Source of the DNA: Butyricimonas paravirosa
Lineage (GTDB): Bacteria > Bacteroidota > Bacteroidia > Bacteroidales > Marinifilaceae
NCBI RefSeq assembly: GCF_032878955.1
Contig: NZ_CP043839.1
Location: 4,092,001-4,156,000 of the forward strand
Length of the DNA: 64,000 nt
Direction of reading: 5' to 3'
Below are positions 18,372-26,974 of this stretch, piece after piece. The notes below the pieces were generated by a model. The model did no database searches, was not told the DNA's origin, and saw only the letters and a list, made by a program, of their open reading frames with translations. The number at the start of each line of letters is the position of its first letter. Position 1 is the stretch's first letter. The position numbers and the translations under genes were made by a program.

Positions 18372-19555
18372 TGGGATATTGTAAGATGAAAAGTTTGTTG
18401 TTGTATGTAGCATTTGTTATGTGCCTGGTGAATTGGGGATGTGGTCATCGGGAGGTGAAGGAGGAGAAGTTTGTGATCGAGGGAGAAGTGGAGAATTGTA
18501 ATACATTTATGAAAGTAGCGGTAGTTGATATTGAGAAGGGAAAAGAGCGTGAGATTGCCTCAACCATAGTATCGAATGGTACGTTTCGATTGGAAGGGAA
18601 GGTGGAAGGATACGTGATGGGAGAATTGCGTTTTCGCAAGGGTACGGCTGACTTTGTTAAGGTAAAGGTCATGCTGGAGAATGCAAATTATCAAGTGAAG
18701 ATGGCTTCCCCGGAAGAGGTGCAAAAAACAAATGATGTTTTTCAACGTCGACAGATGGTGAGCGTGAAAGGGACCAAGGGACAGGAGGAGTTGAGCGAGT
18801 ACGAGAATGAGACTCTGGATGCGGAGCGGAATCTAGATAATAAATTGAAGGCTTCAGCTTTTTCCTGGGTGGGGAATTTGCCGGAGGATTCCGTGAAGAA
18901 GTCTAACGAGGAAATTCGTGTGCTTAGGGCAAAACTTCAAGGTATTTCGGAGAGTTTTATCAAGCGGCATCCGAATTATTTCGTGTCGGCTTATTGGGTG
19001 GAAAAGGAACTTAATACTTTTTTCCAATACACGGCAGAGGAACAACAAGCGAGATTACGGTTGGTCGAGAATAACCCGGACACGGCTCGGGTGAACCGGA
19101 TGAAACGCGTGTTACCCGGGATGTTGAAGTATGCTCGTTTGTGTGATTATACAGATTTCGAAGTGGAGAACGTAAAGGGGGACACGGTGAGATTGTCAGG
19201 ATTGATGGCCAAGAATGGATATGTTTTAATCGATTTCTGGGCTTCGTGGTGCGGGCCTTGCCGGAAGGCTATCCCGCACGTGCGGGAATTGTACCGGAAA
19301 TACCCCAAAGAGTTGCAGGTGTTTAGCGTGTCGTTGGATGAAAAACCGGAAGAGTGGAAAAAAGCTATGGCAGAGGAGAAAATGGAGTGGATGCAATTGC
19401 GGTGCGCGGGAGAGATGTTGCGGGATGTGGCCATGGGCTATCGACTCTCCTCGATCCCGTATTTGGTTTTACTTAATTCGGAGGGCAAAGTCATGTGTGC
19501 CACGAATTCAGTAGATGATGTTATAAATCAGTTGGAAAGTGCATTAAAAAATTGA
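18371..19555 (+). CDS. TlpA-like thioredoxin-fold lipoprotein (locus A, third)
   Basis: Thiol:disulfide oxidoreductase of the TlpA type, 394 aa. The ATG at 18371 overlaps the preceding stop; an alternative ATG at 18386 gives a tidier lipoprotein signal (MKSLLLYVAFVMCLVNWGC). Seen: lipobox NWGC; DUF4369-like domain (KFVIEGEVENCNTFMKVAVV ... VSNGTFRLEGKVEG); a long charged helical region (residues 115-250); and a thioredoxin domain with FWASWCGPCRKAIPHV (Cys 294 and 297) and the cis-Pro loop SSIPYLVLL. The sequence after the lipid Cys (GHREVKEE) is not the acidic export type, so a periplasm-facing location is likely. It is one of four redox genes of this locus. Confidence 0.87.
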   Translation: MGYCKMKSLLLYVAFVMCLVNWGCGHREVKEEKFVIEGEVENCNTFMKVAVVDIEKGKEREIASTIVSNGTFRLEGKVEGYVMGELRFRKGTADFVKVKVMLENANYQVKMASPEEVQKTNDVFQRRQMVSVKGTKGQEELSEYENETLDAERNLDNKLKASAFSWVGNLPEDSVKKSNEEIRVLRAKLQGISESFIKRHPNYFVSAYWVEKELNTFFQYTAEEQQARLRLVENNPDTARVNRMKRVLPGMLKYARLCDYTDFEVENVKGDTVRLSGLMAKNGYVLIDFWASWCGPCRKAIPHVRELYRKYPKELQVFSVSLDEKPEEWKKAMAEEKMEWMQLRCAGEMLRDVAMGYRLSSIPYLVLLNSEGKVMCATNSVDDVINQLESALKN

Positions 19556-19558
19556 ATT

Positions 19559-20608
19559 ATGAATAAGATTGTATTGAGTGTGTTGATTTTTCTGTTCTCG
19601 ATGAACGGATTTGCCCAAGATGGGGTGAAATTTATGGAGGGAAATTTTCAGGAGGCGTTAAATGTTGCGAGACAACAAAAGAAAATGGTATTCGTAGACG
19701 TTTACACCTCTTGGTGCGGACCTTGTCGTTGGATGAGTGAAGAAGTTTTGCAGACACCGGAGGCCGCAACGTATTTTGATAAACATTTCGTGTGCTTTAA
19801 AATTGATGCGGAGAAAGGGGATGGCGTGGAGTTTGCTAAAAAATATGACGTTCATGCTTATCCTACCTTTTTGATGTTTTTACCGGACGGCACGTTGCAA
19901 CATAAAGTCGTGGGGGCAGATACTCTAAAACTTTTTATACCGCGAGTGGAACGGGGGCTAAAAGAGAGAACATCATGGAAATATCTAATGGAGAAATACG
20001 TGAAAGGAACTCTTCAAAAAAGAGAGATTCCGGTAGCAATTCAAGTGTTCGAGGAGGCTCACATGAAGAAAGAAGTGAAAGGGGTGACCGATTCGCTTTT
20101 TCAGCTATTGTCTCCCAACGAGAAATTGAATGGGCGTTATTGGGTGGTTTACGAGCAATTGAAGTATGAAGATTTGTTTACTCCCCGTTTTAAGTTTTTA
20201 GTGCAAAATAGAACTGAAATTGCAGGAAAAGGACGAGTGGCTGAATCTTTCGAGATCATTCGTACCATGTTGTTCGATCATTTAATTAATAATACCACGG
20301 GACGGATCACGAGTAAACAAAATCCTTGGAATTGCGGGGAAGCGAACGAGATGCCTTATATGCGTTCGTTAATCGAGATGTCGGATTTACCGGACAAGGC
20401 TTTTTTCTTGGCTTGGTGTGATGTCGCCTCTGCATGTTATTTCGGTCAGGCGGGTCAGGTAAAGAAATCTATAAATAAAATTGCTACTTTCCCGGAAGCG
20501 GAACAATATGGACGTACTTTTGTTTGGGCATATAAGCATTATTTCCCGGAAGAAGAAGATCGGTTGGAAAGTTTGAGAGAGGTCTGGAATTTGAAAGAAA
20601 ATGAATAG
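19559..20608 (+). CDS. Secreted thioredoxin-like protein with C-terminal helical domain (locus A)
   Basis: A different thioredoxin type from its neighbours: the redox domain is N-terminal. Seen in 349 aa: cleavable signal MNKIVLSVLIFLFSMNGFAQ; VKFMEGNFQEALNVARQQKK; active site YTSWCGPCRWMSEEVL (Cys 53 and 56); partner loop VHAYPTFLMFLPDG; then about 220 residues of helices with no motif I recognise. The pattern matches DsbD-gamma/DUF255-like thioredoxins that reduce envelope partners, and resembles the N-terminal domain of the locus C fusion protein. It starts 3 bases after the previous stop and closes the operon ahead of a strong terminator. Confidence 0.85.
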   Translation: MNKIVLSVLIFLFSMNGFAQDGVKFMEGNFQEALNVARQQKKMVFVDVYTSWCGPCRWMSEEVLQTPEAATYFDKHFVCFKIDAEKGDGVEFAKKYDVHAYPTFLMFLPDGTLQHKVVGADTLKLFIPRVERGLKERTSWKYLMEKYVKGTLQKREIPVAIQVFEEAHMKKEVKGVTDSLFQLLSPNEKLNGRYWVVYEQLKYEDLFTPRFKFLVQNRTEIAGKGRVAESFEIIRTMLFDHLINNTTGRITSKQNPWNCGEANEMPYMRSLIEMSDLPDKAFFLAWCDVASACYFGQAGQVKKSINKIATFPEAEQYGRTFVWAYKHYFPEEEDRLESLREVWNLKENE

Positions 20609-20657
20609 AAGAATTAGTCTCTGTATCAAAAGGAGTGCTGATCATTTTTGAAAGGAG

Positions 20658-20699
20658 GAGGTTGTCTCAAAATGAATTTTTGAGTTCAGCCTCTTTTTT
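20658..20699 (+). terminator. Intrinsic terminator of locus A
   Basis: GAGGTTG (20658-20664) pairs with CAGCCTC (20687-20693), and inside it CTCAAAA (20666-20672) pairs with TTTTGAG (20678-20684). A T-run follows directly (TTTTTTA). Confidence 0.85.
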
Positions 20700-20999
20700 A
20701 TGGACCATGCCTAATGAAAATATTTCTGTTTCAGTTTATTGGGCGTTCTATAAAATGTAACTGATTTATCTGTTATAATAAATGTATTTTAGAGGTAATA
20801 GAAAATATATAACTACTAAAATTTAATATCTTAATTCCAATTTTTATTAGCGTTGAATAGGAGATGGTATATTAAAAGTATGAAATATATAACTAATACA
20901 TTTGAATTATTGAGAGGAATACCCGATAAAGAGGGGGTGAATTTTTCTAGAATTTGAGAATACAATTTAGCTCTGTTTTTCAGGAAAAGTGATCGGCCT

Positions 21000-21031
21000 T
21001 TTGGAAAATGAAGAAATCTTGTCTATTTTTG
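21000..21031 (+). promoter_or_regulatory. Primary-sigma promoter for locus B sigma gene
   Basis: TTTG at 21000-21003, a 20-nt spacer and TATTTTTG at 21024-21031 match the Bacteroidota TTTG/TAnnTTTG promoter. It lies 32 bases before the GTG start of the sigma gene. Confidence 0.65.
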
Positions 21032-21063
21032 AGTTTAGATAAAAAAGCAATAATACTCAATAC

Positions 21064-21678
21064 GTGCGAGGGAAACAGGGACATACGATTCATTTTTCTG
21101 GAGGAAAAGTTTTCTCGGTGGATGAGTTATACGATCGTTTTTACGATGAATTGGTTTTGTGGGCTGATACGATATTGAATGATATGGGGGAGGCGGAAGA
21201 TTTAGTGCAGGACTTTTTCGTGCGGCTATGGGAGAAGAAGTTGAACGAGAATCTGGAGGGGGAACGGGTACGGTCGTACTTGTATGTTTCCGTGCGGAAT
21301 ATGGCTATCCGAAAGGTGAAGGATCAGAGTCGGATGCGGCGTATTCCGGATATATCGGTTGTGGAAAGGGTGTGGGAGGATGAGGAGGTGACGCACGAAG
21401 ACATGATAGATCAGGTGTTGAAAGCGCTTGACGTGTTACCGCCTAGAAGCCGGGAGGTGTTGGAATGCGTGCATTTGAAAAATATGAAATATGCCGAGGT
21501 GGCGGAATTACTGGGAATTTCAGTGGCCACGGTAAAAACGTTATTGGTGCGTAGTCTGAAAACGTTGAGGGGGATTGTTTCTGATACGGCTTTTTTGTTG
21601 TACGTGCTTGTTTATAGCGAAGATCATAGGAGGTCTCGATCGTTTGGAAAATCTTGTCATAAATCTCCGAAACTTTAG
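21064..21678 (+). CDS. ECF-type RNA polymerase sigma-70 factor (locus B)
   Basis: Extracytoplasmic-function sigma factor of locus B. Seen: region 2 (DELYDRFYDELVLWADTILN ... EDLVQDFFVRLWEKKL, RSYLYVSVRNMAIRKVKD) and region 4 (LDVLPPRSREVLECVHLKNMKYAEVAELLGISVATVKTLLVRSLK). The only start compatible with region 2 and the upstream promoter is a GTG, either 21064 or 21118; no ATG precedes the internal Met of ILNDMG. At 204 aa it is longer than the A, C and D sigma factors, with a basic C-terminal tail (SEDHRRSRSFGKSCHKSPKL) not seen in them. Region 4 also differs from the other three, so this switch may be evolutionarily separate. Confidence 0.85.
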   Translation: MRGKQGHTIHFSGGKVFSVDELYDRFYDELVLWADTILNDMGEAEDLVQDFFVRLWEKKLNENLEGERVRSYLYVSVRNMAIRKVKDQSRMRRIPDISVVERVWEDEEVTHEDMIDQVLKALDVLPPRSREVLECVHLKNMKYAEVAELLGISVATVKTLLVRSLKTLRGIVSDTAFLLYVLVYSEDHRRSRSFGKSCHKSPKL

Positions 21679-21793
21679 GTTCCGAGAAGATGAGGGCAAA
21701 CGTTCAAATCTAGGAATATTTAATAAAAAGTTTATTTAAATAAATGTAAAACAGTGTTATTAAAATGCTATGACATTGTTATCATATTGTGAG

Positions 21794-21837
21794 CCGCTCC
21801 CATTCCGCTCCCATTCCGGCCCTATTCCTGTCCTATT
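21794..21837 (+). repeat. Four tandem 11-bp units
   Basis: Units CCGCTCCCATT, CCGCTCCCATT, CCGGCCCTATT and CCTGTCCTATT follow one another with no gaps, one per DNA helical turn. They stand out as C-rich within an AT-rich spacer. A related array with the same period and the same ATT unit end lies at 58433-58476. Confidence 0.75.
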
Positions 21838-22102
21838 GAAATAGTAAAATATTAGGTTATAATAGTAATTGTTAATGATTGGATAAGTCTATTATAATAG
21901 TTTGATCACAGAATAATAGTTCTAACTGTTAGGTGTTTTATTGAAATTTTTATTTTACAGGGACAAATTCTAGCTTACTTGGGCTACTTGCTAATAAGGG
22001 TGTTCGTAAAGGTAGCGATTTTAGTTGTATCTTCAATACGCTCTCGACGAGGAGAAAAATCAATCATCACGATAATTTTTGAAAATATTTTCATTTTCTT
22101 GT

Positions 22103-22132
22103 CAACCGTTTTGCTTGTTGATGTCTATTATA
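22103..22132 (+). promoter_or_regulatory. Candidate cognate ECF promoter upstream of fecR (locus B)
   Basis: CAACCG at 22103-22108 and TTATA at 22128-22132, with TTTT just after the first box, ending 22 bases before the fecR ATG. This is the weakest of the four copies, in line with the divergent sigma factor of this locus. Confidence 0.35.
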
Positions 22133-22154
22133 TATGAATATTGAGTAGAATAAT

Positions 22155-23309
22155 ATGAATCAAGAAGAACGGGATATACGATTACTTGAATACTGGCAGG
22201 GCGAGTCTCTCTCTCCGGAGGAGGTGCGGGAAGTGGAGAATTGGTTAGGCGAGAAGGTGGAGAATCGTCGGTATTTCGAGGATTTGCAACGAGAGTTTCT
22301 GCGTCAGCGTTGGGTGATGCGGGAAAGGTTGGTTAGCCGGAAGGGGGAACGCCGTTTCCGACAGGTGGCAAGGAAAAGGGCGATGCTCCGGCGAGCCGTG
22401 GCGGTTGCTGCTTGCGTGAGTGCTTTGCTCTTGGCCGGGGGCGGGTATTACTGGTGGACAGGAGGGGTGAGGGATGTGCCATTGGCAGAAAGCGGGGTGA
22501 TCCATCACGGTTCTTCCAAGGCACGGTTGTTTCTTTCGACGGGGGACGTGGTGGAGTTGGGAAAGGAACGGAAGTCGTTGCGGGAGCAACAGGCAGTTGC
22601 TATTGACGTGGAACAGGAAGGGATGGTGGCTTACCGGGATTCGGTGGCTGCGGAAGAGACGGGGAATGTGGTGTATAACAAGCTGGTGGTAAATCGAGGA
22701 GGAGAGTACCGGATCGTGTTGGCAGACGGGTCCGAGGTATGGGTAAATTCCGAGAGCGAGTTGGTGTACCCGGTGCGTTTTGCGGGGGAGAAGAGAGTGG
22801 TGCGGTTGAAGGGAGAGGCTTATTTCAAGGTGCAGGCAGATGCGGACCACCCGTTTGTCGTGGAGGCGAACGGGGTAGAAGTGGCGGCTGTCGGTACGGA
22901 ATTCAACGTAAATTCCCGGAAGGAGAAGGTCGTGGAGTCCGTGTTGGTGAAGGGACGAGTGGAAGTGGAGAACGGGACCCGGCAGGTGATGTTGACGCCG
23001 AATCAACTGGTCGTTTGTGACGTGGAGACGAGCGGGATTGTGGTAAAAGAGGTTGATGTCAGAAAGTACATCGATTGGAAAAACGGGGATTTTGTTTTTA
23101 GTGACGACCGCTTGGAGGACGTGATGAACAAGTTGGCTTTATGGTATGATTGTGACGTGGTTTATGCTGATGCAGAATTGAAGGAAATCCGTTTGTCCGG
23201 TGATATGAAACGCTATGGTGAGGTGGAAGAGTTCCTGCATTTCCTGAAGATAAGCACGGGGGCGCATTTTAGCGTGAAAAATAAAACGATTGTAGTGAGC
23301 ATAAAATAA
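22155..23309 (+). CDS. FecR-family anti-sigma factor (locus B)
   Basis: Inner-membrane anti-sigma partner of the locus B sigma factor. Seen in 384 aa: an N-terminal cytoplasmic domain rich in Arg and Glu (1-80); a transmembrane helix near 90-107 (AVAVAACVSALLLAGGGYYW); a FecR domain (NRGGEYRIVLADGSEVWVNSES ... GEAYFKVQADADHPFVVEANG ... VGTEFNVN); and a C-terminal DUF4974-type domain (FVFSDDRLEDVMNKLALWYDCDVVYAD). The base composition is noticeably more G-rich than the other fecR genes, producing long antisense open frames that I regard as shadows. Confidence 0.92.
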   Translation: MNQEERDIRLLEYWQGESLSPEEVREVENWLGEKVENRRYFEDLQREFLRQRWVMRERLVSRKGERRFRQVARKRAMLRRAVAVAACVSALLLAGGGYYWWTGGVRDVPLAESGVIHHGSSKARLFLSTGDVVELGKERKSLREQQAVAIDVEQEGMVAYRDSVAAEETGNVVYNKLVVNRGGEYRIVLADGSEVWVNSESELVYPVRFAGEKRVVRLKGEAYFKVQADADHPFVVEANGVEVAAVGTEFNVNSRKEKVVESVLVKGRVEVENGTRQVMLTPNQLVVCDVETSGIVVKEVDVRKYIDWKNGDFVFSDDRLEDVMNKLALWYDCDVVYADAELKEIRLSGDMKRYGEVEEFLHFLKISTGAHFSVKNKTIVVSIK

Positions 23310-23311
23310 AA

Positions 23312-23365
23312 ACGGAAAAACTGGCAGGTCTTTCCGTCTTGTAGTGAACGCCAGTTGGCTCTGGC
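23312..23365 (+). promoter_or_regulatory. Two-hairpin leader between fecR and susC (locus B)
   Basis: Hairpin 1: ACGGAAA (23312-23318) pairs with TTTCCGT (23331-23337). Hairpin 2: GCCAG (23350-23354) pairs with CTGGC (23361-23365). The loop of hairpin 1 contains AACTGGC (23319-23325), exactly complementary to GCCAGTT (23350-23356), so hairpin 2 competes with a pseudoknot or alternative fold. susC starts 27 bases downstream. Confidence 0.5.
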
Positions 23366-23392
23366 TAATAATAATCTATTATCGACAAAGTT

Positions 23393-26300
23393 ATGAAAAA
23401 AAGTGGAGAATGTAAAGGAAATTTACGCTCGGCTCAAAAAATCTTTAGAGTGATGAAAATGATGTGTTTTCTAATGTTCGTGTTGCTGGTACAGGTTCGG
23501 GGGGACGTGGTTGCCCAGAATCAGGTAGTCAGCGTGGACATGAAAAATTGTAGTGTGGAAGAATTTCTTCGGGAGATTAAGGAGCAAACGGGTATTCGTT
23601 TTATGTACAAGAGTGAGTACGTGGAGGCAATTCCTCGTTTTGATGTTCATGCCAAGGAACGGCAGGTGCTGGCCTTGCTGGATGAAGTTTTTGCGGGGAA
23701 GGGAATTAAGTGTCTGTATGATAATGGCGTGATCGTGTTGACAAAAGTGCAACAACAGAAAGGGCCGGAAGAGGTGGTGATCAAGGGTGTCGTGAAGGAC
23801 GAGAGGGAGCAACCGTTGCCGGGAGTGACCGTTTTGATCAAGGGAACGACGATTGGGGTGGCGACGGATTCGAAAGGGGAGTTTTCACTGACAACCGTGA
23901 AACAGGATTCCCTGACACTGCTGTTTTCGTTCATCGGGATGAAGAGCCGGGAGGTGAAGTGGACAGGACAGAAGATGCTGCACGTGGTATTGCAGGATGA
24001 TTCTCATGATATGGAAGAAGTGGTGGTGACGGGTTACCAGACGATTAGTCGGAGGGAATCGGCAAGTGCCATTTCTACAGTAAAGGCTAAGGATATTATG
24101 GTACAGGGAGTCGGGTCGATTGACCAGATGTTGCAGGGGCGTATTCCCGGAATGATGGTGTTGAACACTTCCGGGGAACCGAGTGCGACCCCGAAGATCA
24201 GAATCCGGGGAAATGCCACGATCAATGGGAATAAGTCTCCGGTTTGGGTGGTTGACGGGGTGATTCTGGAACAGGACGTGCCGTTCACAGCCTCAGATAT
24301 AAATAGCGAGGATGCCGAATATTTGATCGGTAATGCCATTGCAGGTTTGAATCCGCAGGACATCGAGACGATCACGGTGTTGAAGGATGCTTCGGCAACG
24401 GCTATCTACGGGGTGAAGGCGGCCAATGGGGTGATCGTGATCACGACGAAGAAAGGCGTGGTAGGTCGTCCGGTGATCTCGTATAATGGGAATTTGACAC
24501 TGAATACTCGACCTTCCTATAAGGATTATCACCGGATGAATTCACAGGAACGAGTGCTTTTCTCCCGTCAGTTGATAGAGTCTAATATGAATTTTGGGCG
24601 TGTACCCACGGGAGAAACGTACGAGGCAGCTTACGAGCAATTGATGAGCAAGCAAATCTCACAGGCGGAGTTCGAGCAAAAGGTGGAGACGTTGCAGAGA
24701 AGGAACACGGATTGGTTTGACCTGTTATTCCGATCAGATGTCACGCATACTCACGCATTGAATGTCAGCGGGGGTACGGAGGCCGTGAAATACTACGTGT
24801 CCGCAGGGTATTCAAATATCGAGGGAGCAGCCCGGGGTTCTGATTCGGAGAAATTCAGTACCTTGGCGAAAGTTGACGTGGAATATAATGAATACTTGGG
24901 TTTTACGGCCAAGATTGATTATGCCACGACTTCTAACACGGGGTATTCTTCCGTGGTGAATCCGTTTGATTACGCTTACTCGACGACCCGGACCATGCCG
25001 GCTTATAACGAGGATGGTTCGTATTACATGAGTTACCGGGCTGCCGGAAGTACGGGACGGGATTATATCGGGTATAATATTCTGAAAGAGTTGAAGAATA
25101 CGGGTAAGTCTTCCAAGATGGATGATTTTAACGCTTTGCTGGCTTTGAGGCTAAAGTTGTGGAAAGGGTTGAAGTACGAAGGGACATTCTCGTGGCATAC
25201 CGGGAACACGAATACGAGGGATTGGGCGACTGCACAATCGTATAAAGTGACTGAAATCCGGGGATACGAGTATGGCGCTTACACGGAGTACGACCCGGAG
25301 TTTTCCGATTCAAGGTTACCTTACGGGGGAATGTTGACGCAGGGAAGTACTCGCAAAAGCGGTTACACGTTGCGTAATATGTTGTCTTATTCGCATCTGT
25401 TCGGCGTTCACGATGTTTCGGTTTCTGCCGGGACGGAGGCTCGTCGGAACGAGTATAAAGGTGTTTCCACGACGGGATACGGTTGGGTGCCGGAGTTCGG
25501 GGAGATGTTCAGTCCGGTGGAGACGTCTAGTTATATCAGCACGTACGGGGGAAATAAGCCGACGAATACAAATTCGTTCACGCAAGTCGCTTCATTCTTC
25601 GGGATTGCCAGTTATTGCTATGATAACCGGTACGTGTTCAATGCCAATATTCGTTCGGATGGTTCCAATAAATTTGGTAGTGACCCGAAGTATAGGTGGT
25701 TGCCGACTTATTCGTTTGCCGTGAAATGGATTGCCTCGAATGAATCATTTTTGGAAAATGCAAAATGGATTAATAATTTGTCATTCCGGGGTTCTTACGG
25801 TATCCAAGGGAATATTCACGAGAGCGCCACTCCTTACCTGATTGTTACGGTGGGGGATCGGGATGGCGTGACCGGGTTACCGATTTCGAAAATTTCAAAA
25901 TTGCCGAATCCTGATTTGCGTTGGGAGAAGACAAAATCTTGGAATGCGGCTGTCGATTTCGCTTTGTTTGACGGACGGGTAAAGGGAGGATTTGATATTT
26001 ACCGGAAGAATACTTCCGATTTGATCATGTCGAAACAAGTGGCGGCCTCCACGGGGCAAAACGTGTTGTATTATAATGCGGGAAAAATGGTAAACAAGGG
26101 TTTCGAGGGATTTGTGAACTTGGGTTTGGTGAATAACCGGGATTGGGATTGGCGCTTCGGGTTTAATTTCGGGCGTAACGTGAACGAGATCACATTGGCT
26201 AATCGGGATGATTTGAGCGAGGCTACCGTGGTGGATCAGATGCTGGCCGGGACGTTGGCCGTGGAAGGACAGCCTATCGGTTCCATGTATGCTTATCGTT

Positions 26301-26962
26301 TTGCCGGAATAAATCAGGATAATGGTTATCCTTTGTTTTACGCGAAAAACGGGCAAAAGGTGCATCGGGCGTTACGGCAGGATTTGGAGTTAGTGCATTG
26401 TGGTTCTATATTCCCGAAACTTTCCGGGGGATTCGACACGCAGGTGACTTTCAAGAAAGTACTTTCTTTATCCTTGAATTTTGCTTATAGTACGGGTAGT
26501 GTTTCCCGTCTTCCGAAATTTTACGATTCTTACACGATCGATCCTTTGACGAATCTTTCGGACGAGTGGCTGAAGTGTTGGAAACAGGCGGGGGATAACA
26601 CGATTTATCCGGCTCCTTATAACTCGACGGATATGAAGAATTACTTGGCCACGGAAACTGGCAGCGTGTATGATATTTCAGAAGGGATTTCCGGGCATTC
26701 TGATCCTTACAATTTGTATAATGACTGCGACATCCGGGTGGCGAAGGCCGATTTCCTGAAATTGAAAATGGTGGCGTTGAGTTATAGCGTGCCGCAGAAC
26801 GTGTTGGATTTCCTACATATTTCCAGTATGCTGGTGCGGTTTCAGGTGACGAATTTGTTCACGATTGCCGATAAGAAATGGAAAGGTCTGGACCCGGAGA
26901 CGAATGGTGCGAATATCCCGGCCCTTCCGACGTATAGTTTTGGGATAAATGTGTCTTTCTAA
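23393..26962 (+). CDS. SusC/RagA-family TonB-dependent transporter with STN domain (locus B)
   Basis: Outer-membrane importer and signal transducer, 1189 aa. Seen: a 20-residue charged extension before signal core MKMMCFLMFVLLVQ; STN domain (about 45-115, VDMKNCSVEEFLREIKEQTG); carboxypeptidase-regulatory-like domain (VVIKGVVKDEREQPLPGVTVLIKG); MEEVVVTGYQ Ton-box-like strand; plug with IRIRGNATINGN, PVWVVDGVILE, an acidic insertion (FTASDINSEDAEYLIGNAI) and VLKDASATAIYGVKAANGVIVI; and a barrel ending TYSFGINVSF. It is close in design to the locus A and D proteins and different from locus C. STN presence implies signalling through the adjacent FecR. Confidence 0.93.
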   Translation: MKKSGECKGNLRSAQKIFRVMKMMCFLMFVLLVQVRGDVVAQNQVVSVDMKNCSVEEFLREIKEQTGIRFMYKSEYVEAIPRFDVHAKERQVLALLDEVFAGKGIKCLYDNGVIVLTKVQQQKGPEEVVIKGVVKDEREQPLPGVTVLIKGTTIGVATDSKGEFSLTTVKQDSLTLLFSFIGMKSREVKWTGQKMLHVVLQDDSHDMEEVVVTGYQTISRRESASAISTVKAKDIMVQGVGSIDQMLQGRIPGMMVLNTSGEPSATPKIRIRGNATINGNKSPVWVVDGVILEQDVPFTASDINSEDAEYLIGNAIAGLNPQDIETITVLKDASATAIYGVKAANGVIVITTKKGVVGRPVISYNGNLTLNTRPSYKDYHRMNSQERVLFSRQLIESNMNFGRVPTGETYEAAYEQLMSKQISQAEFEQKVETLQRRNTDWFDLLFRSDVTHTHALNVSGGTEAVKYYVSAGYSNIEGAARGSDSEKFSTLAKVDVEYNEYLGFTAKIDYATTSNTGYSSVVNPFDYAYSTTRTMPAYNEDGSYYMSYRAAGSTGRDYIGYNILKELKNTGKSSKMDDFNALLALRLKLWKGLKYEGTFSWHTGNTNTRDWATAQSYKVTEIRGYEYGAYTEYDPEFSDSRLPYGGMLTQGSTRKSGYTLRNMLSYSHLFGVHDVSVSAGTEARRNEYKGVSTTGYGWVPEFGEMFSPVETSSYISTYGGNKPTNTNSFTQVASFFGIASYCYDNRYVFNANIRSDGSNKFGSDPKYRWLPTYSFAVKWIASNESFLENAKWINNLSFRGSYGIQGNIHESATPYLIVTVGDRDGVTGLPISKISKLPNPDLRWEKTKSWNAAVDFALFDGRVKGGFDIYRKNTSDLIMSKQVAASTGQNVLYYNAGKMVNKGFEGFVNLGLVNNRDWDWRFGFNFGRNVNEITLANRDDLSEATVVDQMLAGTLAVEGQPIGSMYAYRFAGINQDNGYPLFYAKNGQKVHRALRQDLELVHCGSIFPKLSGGFDTQVTFKKVLSLSLNFAYSTGSVSRLPKFYDSYTIDPLTNLSDEWLKCWKQAGDNTIYPAPYNSTDMKNYLATETGSVYDISEGISGHSDPYNLYNDCDIRVAKADFLKLKMVALSYSVPQNVLDFLHISSMLVRFQVTNLFTIADKKWKGLDPETNGANIPALPTYSFGINVSF

Positions 26963-26974
26963 AAATAGGTCGTT

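Larger units (their letters stand above)
20609..21063 (+). other. Intergenic region between loci A and B
   Basis: 455 bases without a gene. It holds the locus A terminator near its left end and a well-formed promoter near its right end. The roughly 300 bases between are AT-rich, and I see no further structure. Confidence 0.7.
21679..22154 (+). other. Long sigma-fecR spacer of locus B
   Basis: 476 bases, against 88, 98 and 169 in loci A, C and D. It contains the 11-bp tandem array at 21794-21837 and the candidate ECF promoter at 22103-22132. The rest is AT-rich with no open frame of note. Confidence 0.65.

Noticed and set aside
21064..21678. Locus B sigma gene as a pseudogene because no ATG start is present
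   Set aside because: Regions 2 and 4 are complete, a GTG start fits the consensus promoter, and the frame has no interruption.
21794..21837. Possible CRISPR array
   Set aside because: The units are 11 bp and abut with no spacers; there are no cas genes in the window.
22245..23006. 253-codon antisense open frame in locus B fecR
   Set aside because: Composition is His/Pro/Leu-rich, as expected from the reverse complement of a G-rich gene; no domain, and the forward gene is a complete FecR.
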